Below are positions 8,493 to 16,361 of a stretch of 64,000 nt of DNA, piece by piece. The stretch comes from Thermofontimicrobium_A sp034505795 (lineage in GTDB: Bacteria > Zhuqueibacterota > Zhuqueibacteria > Thermofontimicrobiales > Thermofontimicrobiaceae): the NCBI GenBank assembly GCA_034505795.1, contig JAPDQM010000004.1, positions 22,317-86,316 on the forward strand. The letters run 5' to 3'. Position numbers and translations under genes: made by a program. The notes under the pieces were generated by a model, which made no database searches, was not told the origin of the DNA, and saw only the letters and a program-made list of their open reading frames with translations. Each line of letters opens with the position of its first letter. Positions within the stretch are counted from its first letter, which is position 1.

Positions 8493-10622
8493 CTATCGAA
8501 TGATCACAAACTTCCGAAATGTGCTGTCGCCTTTTTTGTACAATAGTTGATTCGTTTCGGGATCGTAGTAATCTTCGGTAACTTCAAAATGGGCGATGTA
8601 AACACCGCTGACCACCACCTGTCGGGAAGAGGTCACCGAGTTCCAGGTCTCGTCGCCGCTACCGTTGGTGTGTTCGATGGTCTTAATCAGATCGCCGCGC
8701 TCGGTAAAAATCCGAATTCGACAGCGAGCAGGAATATCAAGAAAAGTAATTTTATCCGGCTCGCCCAGATATTGCAGACTTCTGGCGCGGATACTAAACG
8801 GATTGGGGACGACCCGAATATCTTTCAACGCGACTCCAGCTTTCCGGCGCAAATAAGCAGGCTCGGTGGTTCGGGTGTAGAAGCGACCGCTATGCAGAAC
8901 GCCCGTGGGATTTGCCTCTCCGGTGGTGTTATTGCTGCCGTCGTTCACTGCCACCAGATAGTAGTAATAGGAAAAGCCACGAGCGGCCTGCGTATCATTG
9001 AATTGGGTGGTTCCGGGTGGCACCGATCCAATTTTCTGATAGACAGTATCCGGACGACCAATGGCGCGATAGATTTCATACCCCGCAAAATCGGGTTGAC
9101 CCTCGGACTCGCTGGGCGACCAACTGAGACTGATCCGATCACCACCAGATTCCACATTGAAGACTGCGGGCGGCAACGGCGCCTGCGGTATCTTATAATC
9201 CAGGTCGAAATTCCGCTTGGCACGGCCAAACGTCAACAAGATGGAATCTTTTCCGGTGTAGAACCAGGTGTTTTTATAAACGTTCTTGTCGGTGGTGGTA
9301 CTGCCATCGGGCAAGGTGTAAGGTGAGTTTTGCAGCAGCCAGTTACGGCCAATCAACTCGCACATGGGCCGACTTAAGCCGCTCACGCCCTCGGCTTCCA
9401 CGATCCGCACGCTTTCACCGGGCTCCAGATCAAAGGGACCGTAGCAAAGCCAGACATTGGTTCCGCCACCATCATTATGGATGGTCACCGGATCGGGATT
9501 GGATGCCATGTAGACTTCATCCATGCGATTGGTGCCGCCCAGGCCTTTATATGGTTTCCCGCTGAGCATTTCATATAATTCGATCATGCGGGGTTCATCG
9601 GTTTTCTGGAGATTGCCCAAGCTGGGATAGGTATCGCCAGCATGCCAGCCCAGCACTGCCGGCTGATTGGGATCATCGCTCTTATCGGTAGCGCTCTTGT
9701 CCACATGCAAAATAGCAGTACCGGCAAACTGCGGCCCGGTTAACCGGCCGGGTGCGGTCAACATCGGTGCACCAATATTGTCATAACTGTTCATCGCCGA
9801 CTGCCCTGCCCAACTGAAGCCACATCGAATCCATTCGACAATCGGATTGGCTTCGGTAATTTTCTCCCCCACGTGTTGGGCGTAGTCTTCCCCGCGCTTG
9901 GTCACCCAGGTATGCTTGCCCCAAACCTGCCCGTCGCCAATCCTCTCGCCACCTTCACGACAGACGCTATAGCGCTGCCCCCAGCCGATGCGAACCCCTT
10001 TCAACGCTCGATTAAGCTCGATTTCAGGATCATAGTCGGTATTGCCGGTATTGGTAAACGTGTATTCACAGATGAAATAATTGTCGTGATACTGTTGACT
10101 GAAGAAAAGAATTCGCCGGGTCATAGTCAGACCGATCTTGGTATTCACCACCATCATAATTTCGCGATCGGCAATCAGGGAGGGATCCACCTCATCCACG
10201 TCACCGGCGTAAGGTGCAGTCACATTGTTGCCATCCACCAGCACCACGGGCGGGGAAAATTTAGCGATTTGCTTGAGCTGCATCGGAAACAGCGAAACAT
10301 CGACCGAACCCAGGGTAATCGTCAACCCAAACACCTCCCAGGACTGGCCTTCGGTATCGATGAAATCTTTGGTGGCGATCCAGGCTCGTTTGATAACGGC
10401 GTTATCCTGTTTGAGGTAGTCCGCCGGCCAGATCAATCCTTCGTAGTAGCTGTTATTCCAGGCGCGCTCACTGCCATACGCATTGAAGTGAGTTTGTAAT
10501 GAACCGATGCGGACATAGCGCCGCTCGGTCCCAGCAACTTGCGCCGATGCACTGGATATAGCTATCGCTAGGATACCGACGACCAGCAGAGCAACTGTCA
10601 ATTTATGCATATTTTTTTTCAT
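8493..10622 (-). CDS. Secreted FN3 / C-terminal sorting-domain protein (cassette C)
   Basis: A 709-residue protein with a signal peptide (about 1-27, cleavage near SASAQ). Residues about 30-470 form a conserved region shared with the proteins at 16362-18476 and 23344-25419. Its landmarks are 'VDEVDPSLIADREI', 'FFSQQYHDNYFICEYTFTN' and 'LHVDKSATDKSDDPNQP'. An FN3 domain follows at about 480-575 ('GGDRISLSWSPSE', 'FAGYEIYRA'). The last ~110 residues start with IRVVPNPFSIRA and end FRKFVIIR, the shape of a T9SS/FlgD-like C-terminal domain. No enzyme motif is seen. It lies 124 bp downstream of a TonB-dependent receptor gene. A secreted or surface partner of that receptor is inferred; the biochemical role is unknown. 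Confidence 0.7.
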   Translation of the reverse strand: MKKNMHKLTVALLVVGILAIAISSASAQVAGTERRYVRIGSLQTHFNAYGSERAWNNSYYEGLIWPADYLKQDNAVIKRAWIATKDFIDTEGQSWEVFGLTITLGSVDVSLFPMQLKQIAKFSPPVVLVDGNNVTAPYAGDVDEVDPSLIADREIMMVVNTKIGLTMTRRILFFSQQYHDNYFICEYTFTNTGNTDYDPEIELNRALKGVRIGWGQRYSVCREGGERIGDGQVWGKHTWVTKRGEDYAQHVGEKITEANPIVEWIRCGFSWAGQSAMNSYDNIGAPMLTAPGRLTGPQFAGTAILHVDKSATDKSDDPNQPAVLGWHAGDTYPSLGNLQKTDEPRMIELYEMLSGKPYKGLGGTNRMDEVYMASNPDPVTIHNDGGGTNVWLCYGPFDLEPGESVRIVEAEGVSGLSRPMCELIGRNWLLQNSPYTLPDGSTTTDKNVYKNTWFYTGKDSILLTFGRAKRNFDLDYKIPQAPLPPAVFNVESGGDRISLSWSPSESEGQPDFAGYEIYRAIGRPDTVYQKIGSVPPGTTQFNDTQAARGFSYYYYLVAVNDGSNNTTGEANPTGVLHSGRFYTRTTEPAYLRRKAGVALKDIRVVPNPFSIRARSLQYLGEPDKITFLDIPARCRIRIFTERGDLIKTIEHTNGSGDETWNSVTSSRQVVVSGVYIAHFEVTEDYYDPETNQLLYKKGDSTFRKFVIIR

Positions 10623-10746
10623 TGCTTGATCCTATCTTTCACATGATTATTCACCATCTTCAGCCGACGCTGCCACAACTGCTGGGTGCCGCAAACGAAA
10701 AAGGACGGCACCCGCCATCGTTATGAAACAGCCGGCATCAATCCGT

Positions 10747-13700
10747 TTAGAAACTGATTTTCAAACCGAATTTAATATCTCGTGGATTTAAAAAGGTGAA
10801 ATAGGTTAAATTCGGCATATCGATATAGGCTTTGGTATCCAGAATTCGCTTCAGATCCTCTTTGGTCTTGGTGGGATCGCTGGGGTCGTATGCTTCATAT
10901 TTGACGCCCGGCTTGCGATAATCCCCGATGCGATCATGACCATGTTCCGAACCCGATTCCCATGAAAAATGCAACGATTCCATGTAATCCAGATAATCAT
11001 AGTTATTGGCAAAACCGGCATAATTCAGGAATTTCAAGTTGAAGACATTGGTGATGTCCAGATAGGCTTGCAGTTCGTAACGGGCCAATTTGAACGATTT
11101 GGTCAACCGCATGTCAAAATTGTAATTATCCCGCCAGCGCACGTTATCGACAACACCTGGAATATTGTGGGGATTGTAAGTTGCATAAGCGCCGGCACGC
11201 CAGCTTGCCAATAGATTGAGATACCAGTTGCCCAGCACATGCTGTCCCAGCCAGACCGGTCCAAAATCTGGTGGAGTATGGATGTCGAAATTGAATCGAG
11301 CATAGGGTTGCGGCCGGGGCTTTTCCTGATAAGGATTCTCCCGGATGTAGTTACGCTGCTTATTGGGATCTTCGTAATATCGCAGCAATCCAAAATAGCC
11401 CGACGTGCCTACGTCGTAGGTATAGTTAATGAACCCCGTCAGCCAGCGGCCCGTAGTTTTGGTCAGGGTCAGTTCAAAGCCGCGAATGTCTTCGTAGTTG
11501 TTGTTGGCGGCTTTGCTGTACTGCACCGAGGCATTGATATTTTCGTAATAGACCCAGCCGGGTTGGTTGGTAATGTCCTTGTAATAAGCCGCCAGATTCA
11601 ACAAAAAGAGATCGAACAGGTTCTGAGCATAGCCCAACTCATAGGCTACCGTTTTCTCAAAAACCATGTTCGGATTGCCAATCGTGGTCACCAGACCATT
11701 GTATTCCCGCTGCAACCGGAAACGATAAGTTGACGAGGGTTCCTGGGTAAAATGGCCGTAGTTAAAATAAAGTTTGGAATTAATAGTGATGGGATGCGAA
11801 ATGCCCAATCGCGGACTCAGATGCCAGGTGGGTTTCGCATCTTCGGTCGGAATGCTGACTTCGATGAGCTTGCCAAATCCCTCGCGAAAATATTTGTCAT
11901 AGGCCGCCATCTGGTAGACCACACCGTTCGGATCGGAATAATCCAATCGCAAACCCACGTTGGCAATGAAGCCTTCAAATTCCAGCTTGTCTTGCACATA
12001 GGCACCGACTCGATAGGGGAAGCGATGATAGACCTGCTGCCGATTCCACGTCGTCATGCCAGGATTTTCGGTGTAAGATTTGATGTTGTAGTCATCATAA
12101 ACAATCTCCACTCCCGCTTTCACCTGATTGACATTATTGAGTTGGCTGGTGAAATTCGCCTGCAATTTGGTGGTAGCGATAACGCTTTTATCCCGCCCCA
12201 AATTCATCCAGCCACCCAGAATCATGCCATCAATGCCGGTGACACCATAGCCCCAATAGCCCCACGGTGCTTCGTCCGTAAAAATACCGGGAACGGGTTC
12301 ATATTTCTTCGTGGTATCCCGCAGCGCCATCTGGTAGGTCTTGTAGCGGTTGATGTTGTGCTGCAAATTGATTTCATAAAACGTTTTGGCGCTCAACATG
12401 TGCGTCCATTTAAAACCTAACATCGTGCGATAGATGTTGCTGGGGCTGTAATAACCGGGCATATAAAGAATGGCATCGCCGCTGCTGCTACTGATCAGGT
12501 CGGCTACCTCGCTGTTGTAGCGCAATACCCGGCCGGTGGGCGTGGTCGTCCAATCATAAGGCGACACAGAGAACACTTCGCTGTAAAGGCCGGTTACCAG
12601 CAGCTTAATCATCGGATTGATATCGGAGGTTAATTTTAGCTGCGTAGAATTGTCCAGATAGTTGTCTCGTGAAAGCGGGTAGATGAACATCTCCCGTTCC
12701 TGGAAATGGGACAACGTAAATCGCAAATCCCCCAGCGCCGGGCCAATCACCGGAATTGGGCCGCCGAAAATGCCATCGACCACATAGTCGGGTTTATTGA
12801 TGTCTCCCCGACGTCGATGCTGCCACTCCCACAGCTTCTTCGCTCCTTCCGGCGTCAGATCATTCTTAGGGTCATTATCCCGGATGGTAGCATCGGAAAC
12901 CGCGATCCAGCCTTCAAAGATCGGATATTGTCGCTGCGTGTACGCATCCCAGGCACCGTTGGTGGTACCGGTCCAACAAACCGCCGGGTCCATGTACGGC
13001 CGGGTGAAATAGGTGTAGGGATCATAAATCGAAGGCCCAAAATTTTTCTTAGCGGGTGGCCGATATTGAATCGTCAGACCGCCATTATAGTGCCGGCGAT
13101 CGCCTTCCCTGGTCACCACATTGACCACGCCCGACCGAATATTGCCATATTCGGCATTAAAGCCAGCAGTTTGAATTTTCATCTCCTGGATAGAATTCAA
13201 ACTTAGCGCCGTAAAGGGGACATTGGAGCGCTCGTCATTCAGCGACAATCCGTCCACCATAAATGCCGTTTGTCGGGCGCCACCGCCACGAATGATAACC
13301 CCCTCGCTCCCCTGTTCAATTCCCGCCTGCAGGACCAGGACCTCATTCACCTGTTTCACAGGTAAGGTTTCGACTTTTTTAAAATCGATATTGATTTCAC
13401 TGGCCGCCACATCTCTGGTTACCACGGGACGCTCGGCAACAACCACCACTTCGCTCATTTCCAATGCTTCTGGTTTCATTTTAAAACTTATGGTTGTTGT
13501 CAAATCAATTTTCACAATTACATTTTGCGTGGATACCGATGCATAACCCATCATCGTGGCCTTAAGCGTATACACACCTGGCGGCACGTTCAGTATCACA
13601 TAATCACCTTTCAAATCCGTGGTGGCGCCAACGCTGGTGCCTTCGACAAAAACATTTACCCCGGGCAGCGGTTGCCCGCTCTCCGCATCGCTAATATGAC

Positions 13701-13785
13701 CAGCGATTTTACCAGTAATACCGGCGAAGGCCATGGGCACCAGAATCAATAGCGACAGGCTAATGAAAATGGATATCTTTTTCAC
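10747..13785 (-). CDS. TonB-dependent receptor with carboxypeptidase-regulatory-like domain (cassette C)
   Basis: The chosen start is GTG at 13785, because GGAGAAG sits six bases upstream and the resulting protein begins with a normal signal peptide (KKISIFISLSLLILVPMAFA). Upstream in-frame starts at 13800 and 13845 lack a good ribosome site. The product is 1012 residues. A beta domain of the carboxypeptidase-regulatory type comes first ('GKIAGHISDAESGQPLPGVN', 'YTLKATMMGYASV'), then a plug ('VVAERPVVTRDVAASEI', 'IIRGGGARQTAFMVDGLSL', 'AEYGNIRSGVVNVVTREG'). A 22-strand-type barrel follows and ends in KISF with a terminal Phe. The family imports large substrates using TonB energy. No SusD-like partner gene is present. 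The substrate is unknown. Confidence 0.9.
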   Translation of the reverse strand: MKKISIFISLSLLILVPMAFAGITGKIAGHISDAESGQPLPGVNVFVEGTSVGATTDLKGDYVILNVPPGVYTLKATMMGYASVSTQNVIVKIDLTTTISFKMKPEALEMSEVVVVAERPVVTRDVAASEINIDFKKVETLPVKQVNEVLVLQAGIEQGSEGVIIRGGGARQTAFMVDGLSLNDERSNVPFTALSLNSIQEMKIQTAGFNAEYGNIRSGVVNVVTREGDRRHYNGGLTIQYRPPAKKNFGPSIYDPYTYFTRPYMDPAVCWTGTTNGAWDAYTQRQYPIFEGWIAVSDATIRDNDPKNDLTPEGAKKLWEWQHRRRGDINKPDYVVDGIFGGPIPVIGPALGDLRFTLSHFQEREMFIYPLSRDNYLDNSTQLKLTSDINPMIKLLVTGLYSEVFSVSPYDWTTTPTGRVLRYNSEVADLISSSSGDAILYMPGYYSPSNIYRTMLGFKWTHMLSAKTFYEINLQHNINRYKTYQMALRDTTKKYEPVPGIFTDEAPWGYWGYGVTGIDGMILGGWMNLGRDKSVIATTKLQANFTSQLNNVNQVKAGVEIVYDDYNIKSYTENPGMTTWNRQQVYHRFPYRVGAYVQDKLEFEGFIANVGLRLDYSDPNGVVYQMAAYDKYFREGFGKLIEVSIPTEDAKPTWHLSPRLGISHPITINSKLYFNYGHFTQEPSSTYRFRLQREYNGLVTTIGNPNMVFEKTVAYELGYAQNLFDLFLLNLAAYYKDITNQPGWVYYENINASVQYSKAANNNYEDIRGFELTLTKTTGRWLTGFINYTYDVGTSGYFGLLRYYEDPNKQRNYIRENPYQEKPRPQPYARFNFDIHTPPDFGPVWLGQHVLGNWYLNLLASWRAGAYATYNPHNIPGVVDNVRWRDNYNFDMRLTKSFKLARYELQAYLDITNVFNLKFLNYAGFANNYDYLDYMESLHFSWESGSEHGHDRIGDYRKPGVKYEAYDPSDPTKTKEDLKRILDTKAYIDMPNLTYFTFLNPRDIKFGLKISF

Positions 13786-14017
13786 GACATTCTTCTCCAT
13801 TTGTTTAAAATCATAATGGCCTGATTTACACCAGACTCGAATCAATAATGTCTCTCCTCATTTTTTGGTCGCTTTATGGTAAGTAGGCTAATAAGATTGA
13901 GTCGCTAAATAGGTCACACAGTTGCACGATTCATCAGCCGGAACAAGCGTCAGCTTAAACGTGTCCAAACCGACAACCACGCGCAAAACGCAAATAGCAC
14001 TTGGCACAGCGCTTCCT

Positions 14018-14047
14018 ATTACCTAATTACCTAATTACCTATTTACC
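14018..14047. repeat. Octameric tandem repeat ATTACCTA, 3.75 units
   Basis: Three perfect ATTACCTA copies and one partial TTTACC lie just past the stop codon of the cassette B lipoprotein (14059), within the 273-bp gap that leads into the cassette C receptor. That gap shows no other gene and no clear TTGACA-type promoter. Confidence 0.8.
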
Positions 14048-14058
14048 GAATCACTCAA

Positions 14059-15246
14059 TCAGGGCGCCCCATATTTTTGCATGAACAGCTTAATGATCCG
14101 CTTCTGGGTTGGGTCCAATTCATTGCGTCGATTTACATAGAGATACTGTCCTGGTCCCCAGGCCATGGCATAACTGGATGGCGCGATGACACCAGGATAC
14201 AACGGCTCAAAGCTGCCATCGGGATGCAATATGATGATGGCCTCCGCTGCATTGGTACCAATGTAAAGATCCCCATCCGTTGAGAAGACCAGGGATTGGA
14301 CTTCCGATACTGCGTCGACATTGGCACTCCAGTCAAAGTAAACTTCTCGCTCGCCCAACTGATCATCGGAGATAATCTGATTGCGCCAAACATATTGATG
14401 GTTAGCTGCCTTATCCACGCCACCGACATAAACATAACCATTGAACACCTGAATGGCTTTGATGTAAATGGACGGATATGAGGCAACCGCTGCACCCGAG
14501 CCATCCGGTTTGATGCGGTAAAGATCGTTGTTATCGCCCCCGGCGTACATTACGCCGCTGGGTGCAAAATCAAAATCCCAAATTTTGCCAGGAGCATCGA
14601 CCCATTTGGTCGCAGCACCGCCGCTGGCCAGGGGAATCCGATACAGGGCGGTTGTCAATCGAGACAGATACAAATAATTATCCGGGCCGACACGCATCGC
14701 CTGTGCTTTCAGGAAGCTCGTAGTCCCGAAATCCTGGCGCACCCCATCCGGAGTGACCTTTTCGATCTTGCGGGTAGTAAGGGAGACGTAGAGGTTCTCG
14801 TTTTGGTCGCAAGCAATGCCATACACATCATCGTATTGACCAAAACCAGCATACTCCCAGACCGCCTGTTTTAGTTTATAGCTCATGGTATTGCTGAATA
14901 AAAAGGCTCCCTGCGTAGCAATTTTGATGGTAATCGCCTCTGACGGCTTATTGGGACTCTTCAAAACCAGTTGCGTTTCCGAGGCTGAAACAATAGGAAC
15001 CATATCCTTATTAAAAAATACCAGGTTCTCCTCGGCCACCGGCGAAAAATTGGTCCCAATAATTTTGATCTCACCAATGCCAGCAAGTGCGCTATCAGCC
15101 GGAATGATCTGTGCAATCGTCGGCGCTGGCTTACCTGTAACATTAGGGTCAAAAAGGCTGGGCGGATTATCGGCTTCGCAGCCAAGCAGCAACAGTATCG
15201 CAGCCATCATTGAAATGACAATTGCGGCGAAAAGTGTCTTTTTCAT
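14059..15246 (-). CDS. IPT/TIG-domain beta-propeller lipoprotein (cassette B)
   Basis: Start ATG at 15246 is chosen over an upstream in-frame codon (15282), since AAAGGAGCGAAACAA precedes it and it gives a proper lipoprotein signal (MKKTLFAAIVISMMAAILLL then LLGC). The product is 395 residues. An IPT/TIG domain comes first ('IAQIIPADSALAGIGEIKI', 'GTNFSPVAEENLVFFN'), then propeller blades ('DQNENLYVSLTTRKIEKV', 'GPDNYLYLSRLTTALYRI', 'DGDLYIGTNAAEAIIIL'). It is a close paralogue of the cassette C lipoprotein. It sits 50 bp behind the PorV-like gene and is the last member of the only complete cassette. A role as outer-membrane ligand-binding or scaffold partner is inferred. Confidence 0.8.
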   Translation of the reverse strand: MKKTLFAAIVISMMAAILLLLGCEADNPPSLFDPNVTGKPAPTIAQIIPADSALAGIGEIKIIGTNFSPVAEENLVFFNKDMVPIVSASETQLVLKSPNKPSEAITIKIATQGAFLFSNTMSYKLKQAVWEYAGFGQYDDVYGIACDQNENLYVSLTTRKIEKVTPDGVRQDFGTTSFLKAQAMRVGPDNYLYLSRLTTALYRIPLASGGAATKWVDAPGKIWDFDFAPSGVMYAGGDNNDLYRIKPDGSGAAVASYPSIYIKAIQVFNGYVYVGGVDKAANHQYVWRNQIISDDQLGEREVYFDWSANVDAVSEVQSLVFSTDGDLYIGTNAAEAIIILHPDGSFEPLYPGVIAPSSYAMAWGPGQYLYVNRRNELDPTQKRIIKLFMQKYGAP

Positions 15247-15296
15247 TTGTTTCGCTCCTTTGCTATATTGAGGATTGAACATTCATCAATCGTTTC

Positions 15297-16322
15297 TTAA
15301 AGTGATAGTCGGAATGAAACCCGTTGCACATTATCGAACACCCCAAACGGCGTATAAGCATAATCCAGTGCGATCATCCGATCGCCCAAAAATTTGGTTT
15401 GCACCCCGAAGCCCGCGGCAAAATCCTGTTCATCCCGATTGAGCATGTAGCCAAACCGCAACGCCAGCATATTCATTAGTGTATATTCAGCACCGAAATT
15501 CAATTGCTCCGAATAATCTCGCGGGTGGATCGCATCGACGGAAATCAACAGGGAATGCATATTGGTCTTTTCCATGAGCACATCAAAAATATTCATGGAA
15601 ATACCCATTTTGAAGGTCAATGGCAACTGGAATCCTTCGGATTCGAACTTCACTTCCTGGGAGAAATTGCGCACGGTCATTCCGAACACCAGGCTTTTAA
15701 AACCGGTGCGGTAAATAGTTCCAAAATCGATCGCGAACACGCTCAAGTCATTGCTCACTTCTTTCGTGCCCTCGGCAACCGTTTCGCCGATAGGAATGAT
15801 GCTGTTGCCCAGTTTCTGGTTGACGTACCGAATATGGCCGCCCACCGAGAACCGATCGGTCAGCGATTTGGCATAGCCCAGGCCGATGGCAAAAGCCGAA
15901 GGCTTGAATTCACCAGTATCGATATAGCCTTTGTCGCTGGTCGGATCCACTCGCGTGCCAATGAATTCTCCATAGTCAACCGAGATCAGACTCAGACCAA
16001 AGGTACCATATTTCCCATAGGTCGGGTTGAAAGCGATGCTGGCCGAGTAGTGGGTCATGTCCGCAATCCACTTGTTCTGATTCAGCGATAGGTCCATGAA
16101 GTTGTTCATCAGGGAGAGGTTAGCGGGATTGTGGAATAGCGACAAAGATCTTCCTTCAACGGTGGTAAAAGCTTCGCCCATAGCCGCAGCGCGTGCTTCA
16201 GTGGCTACGCTTAAAAATTGTAAACCTGTCTGCGCTAATTTTTTATTCGCAGAGTAGCTATTGCAAATAACCAGCCCGATGGTCAGGATGGCTAAGCCGA
16301 GTATGAAGATCGCTTTTTTCAT
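15297..16322 (-). CDS. PorV/PorQ-family outer-membrane protein (cassette B)
   Basis: A 341-residue protein with a signal peptide (about 1-24). It has the PorV/PorQ family start 'LAQTGLQFLSVATEARAAAM' followed by 'SLSLFHNPANLS', a FadL-like beta-barrel pattern ('GTFGLSLISVDYGEFIGTR', 'AIGLGYAKSLTDRFSVGGH') and a C-terminal strand ending FRLSL. In well-studied T9SS, PorV is the shuttle that carries cargo from the translocon to the sortase/attachment complex. PorQ and other relatives have less defined roles, so PorV itself cannot be asserted. The gene lies 39 bp downstream of a secreted protein with a sorting-like domain and upstream of a lipoprotein. A cargo-linked shuttle or surface-attachment role is inferred from context. 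Confidence 0.8.
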   Translation of the reverse strand: MKKAIFILGLAILTIGLVICNSYSANKKLAQTGLQFLSVATEARAAAMGEAFTTVEGRSLSLFHNPANLSLMNNFMDLSLNQNKWIADMTHYSASIAFNPTYGKYGTFGLSLISVDYGEFIGTRVDPTSDKGYIDTGEFKPSAFAIGLGYAKSLTDRFSVGGHIRYVNQKLGNSIIPIGETVAEGTKEVSNDLSVFAIDFGTIYRTGFKSLVFGMTVRNFSQEVKFESEGFQLPLTFKMGISMNIFDVLMEKTNMHSLLISVDAIHPRDYSEQLNFGAEYTLMNMLALRFGYMLNRDEQDFAAGFGVQTKFLGDRMIALDYAYTPFGVFDNVQRVSFRLSL

Positions 16323-16361
16323 GGTATTACCATCTCCTCGAATTTATGAAATTGTGATTGG

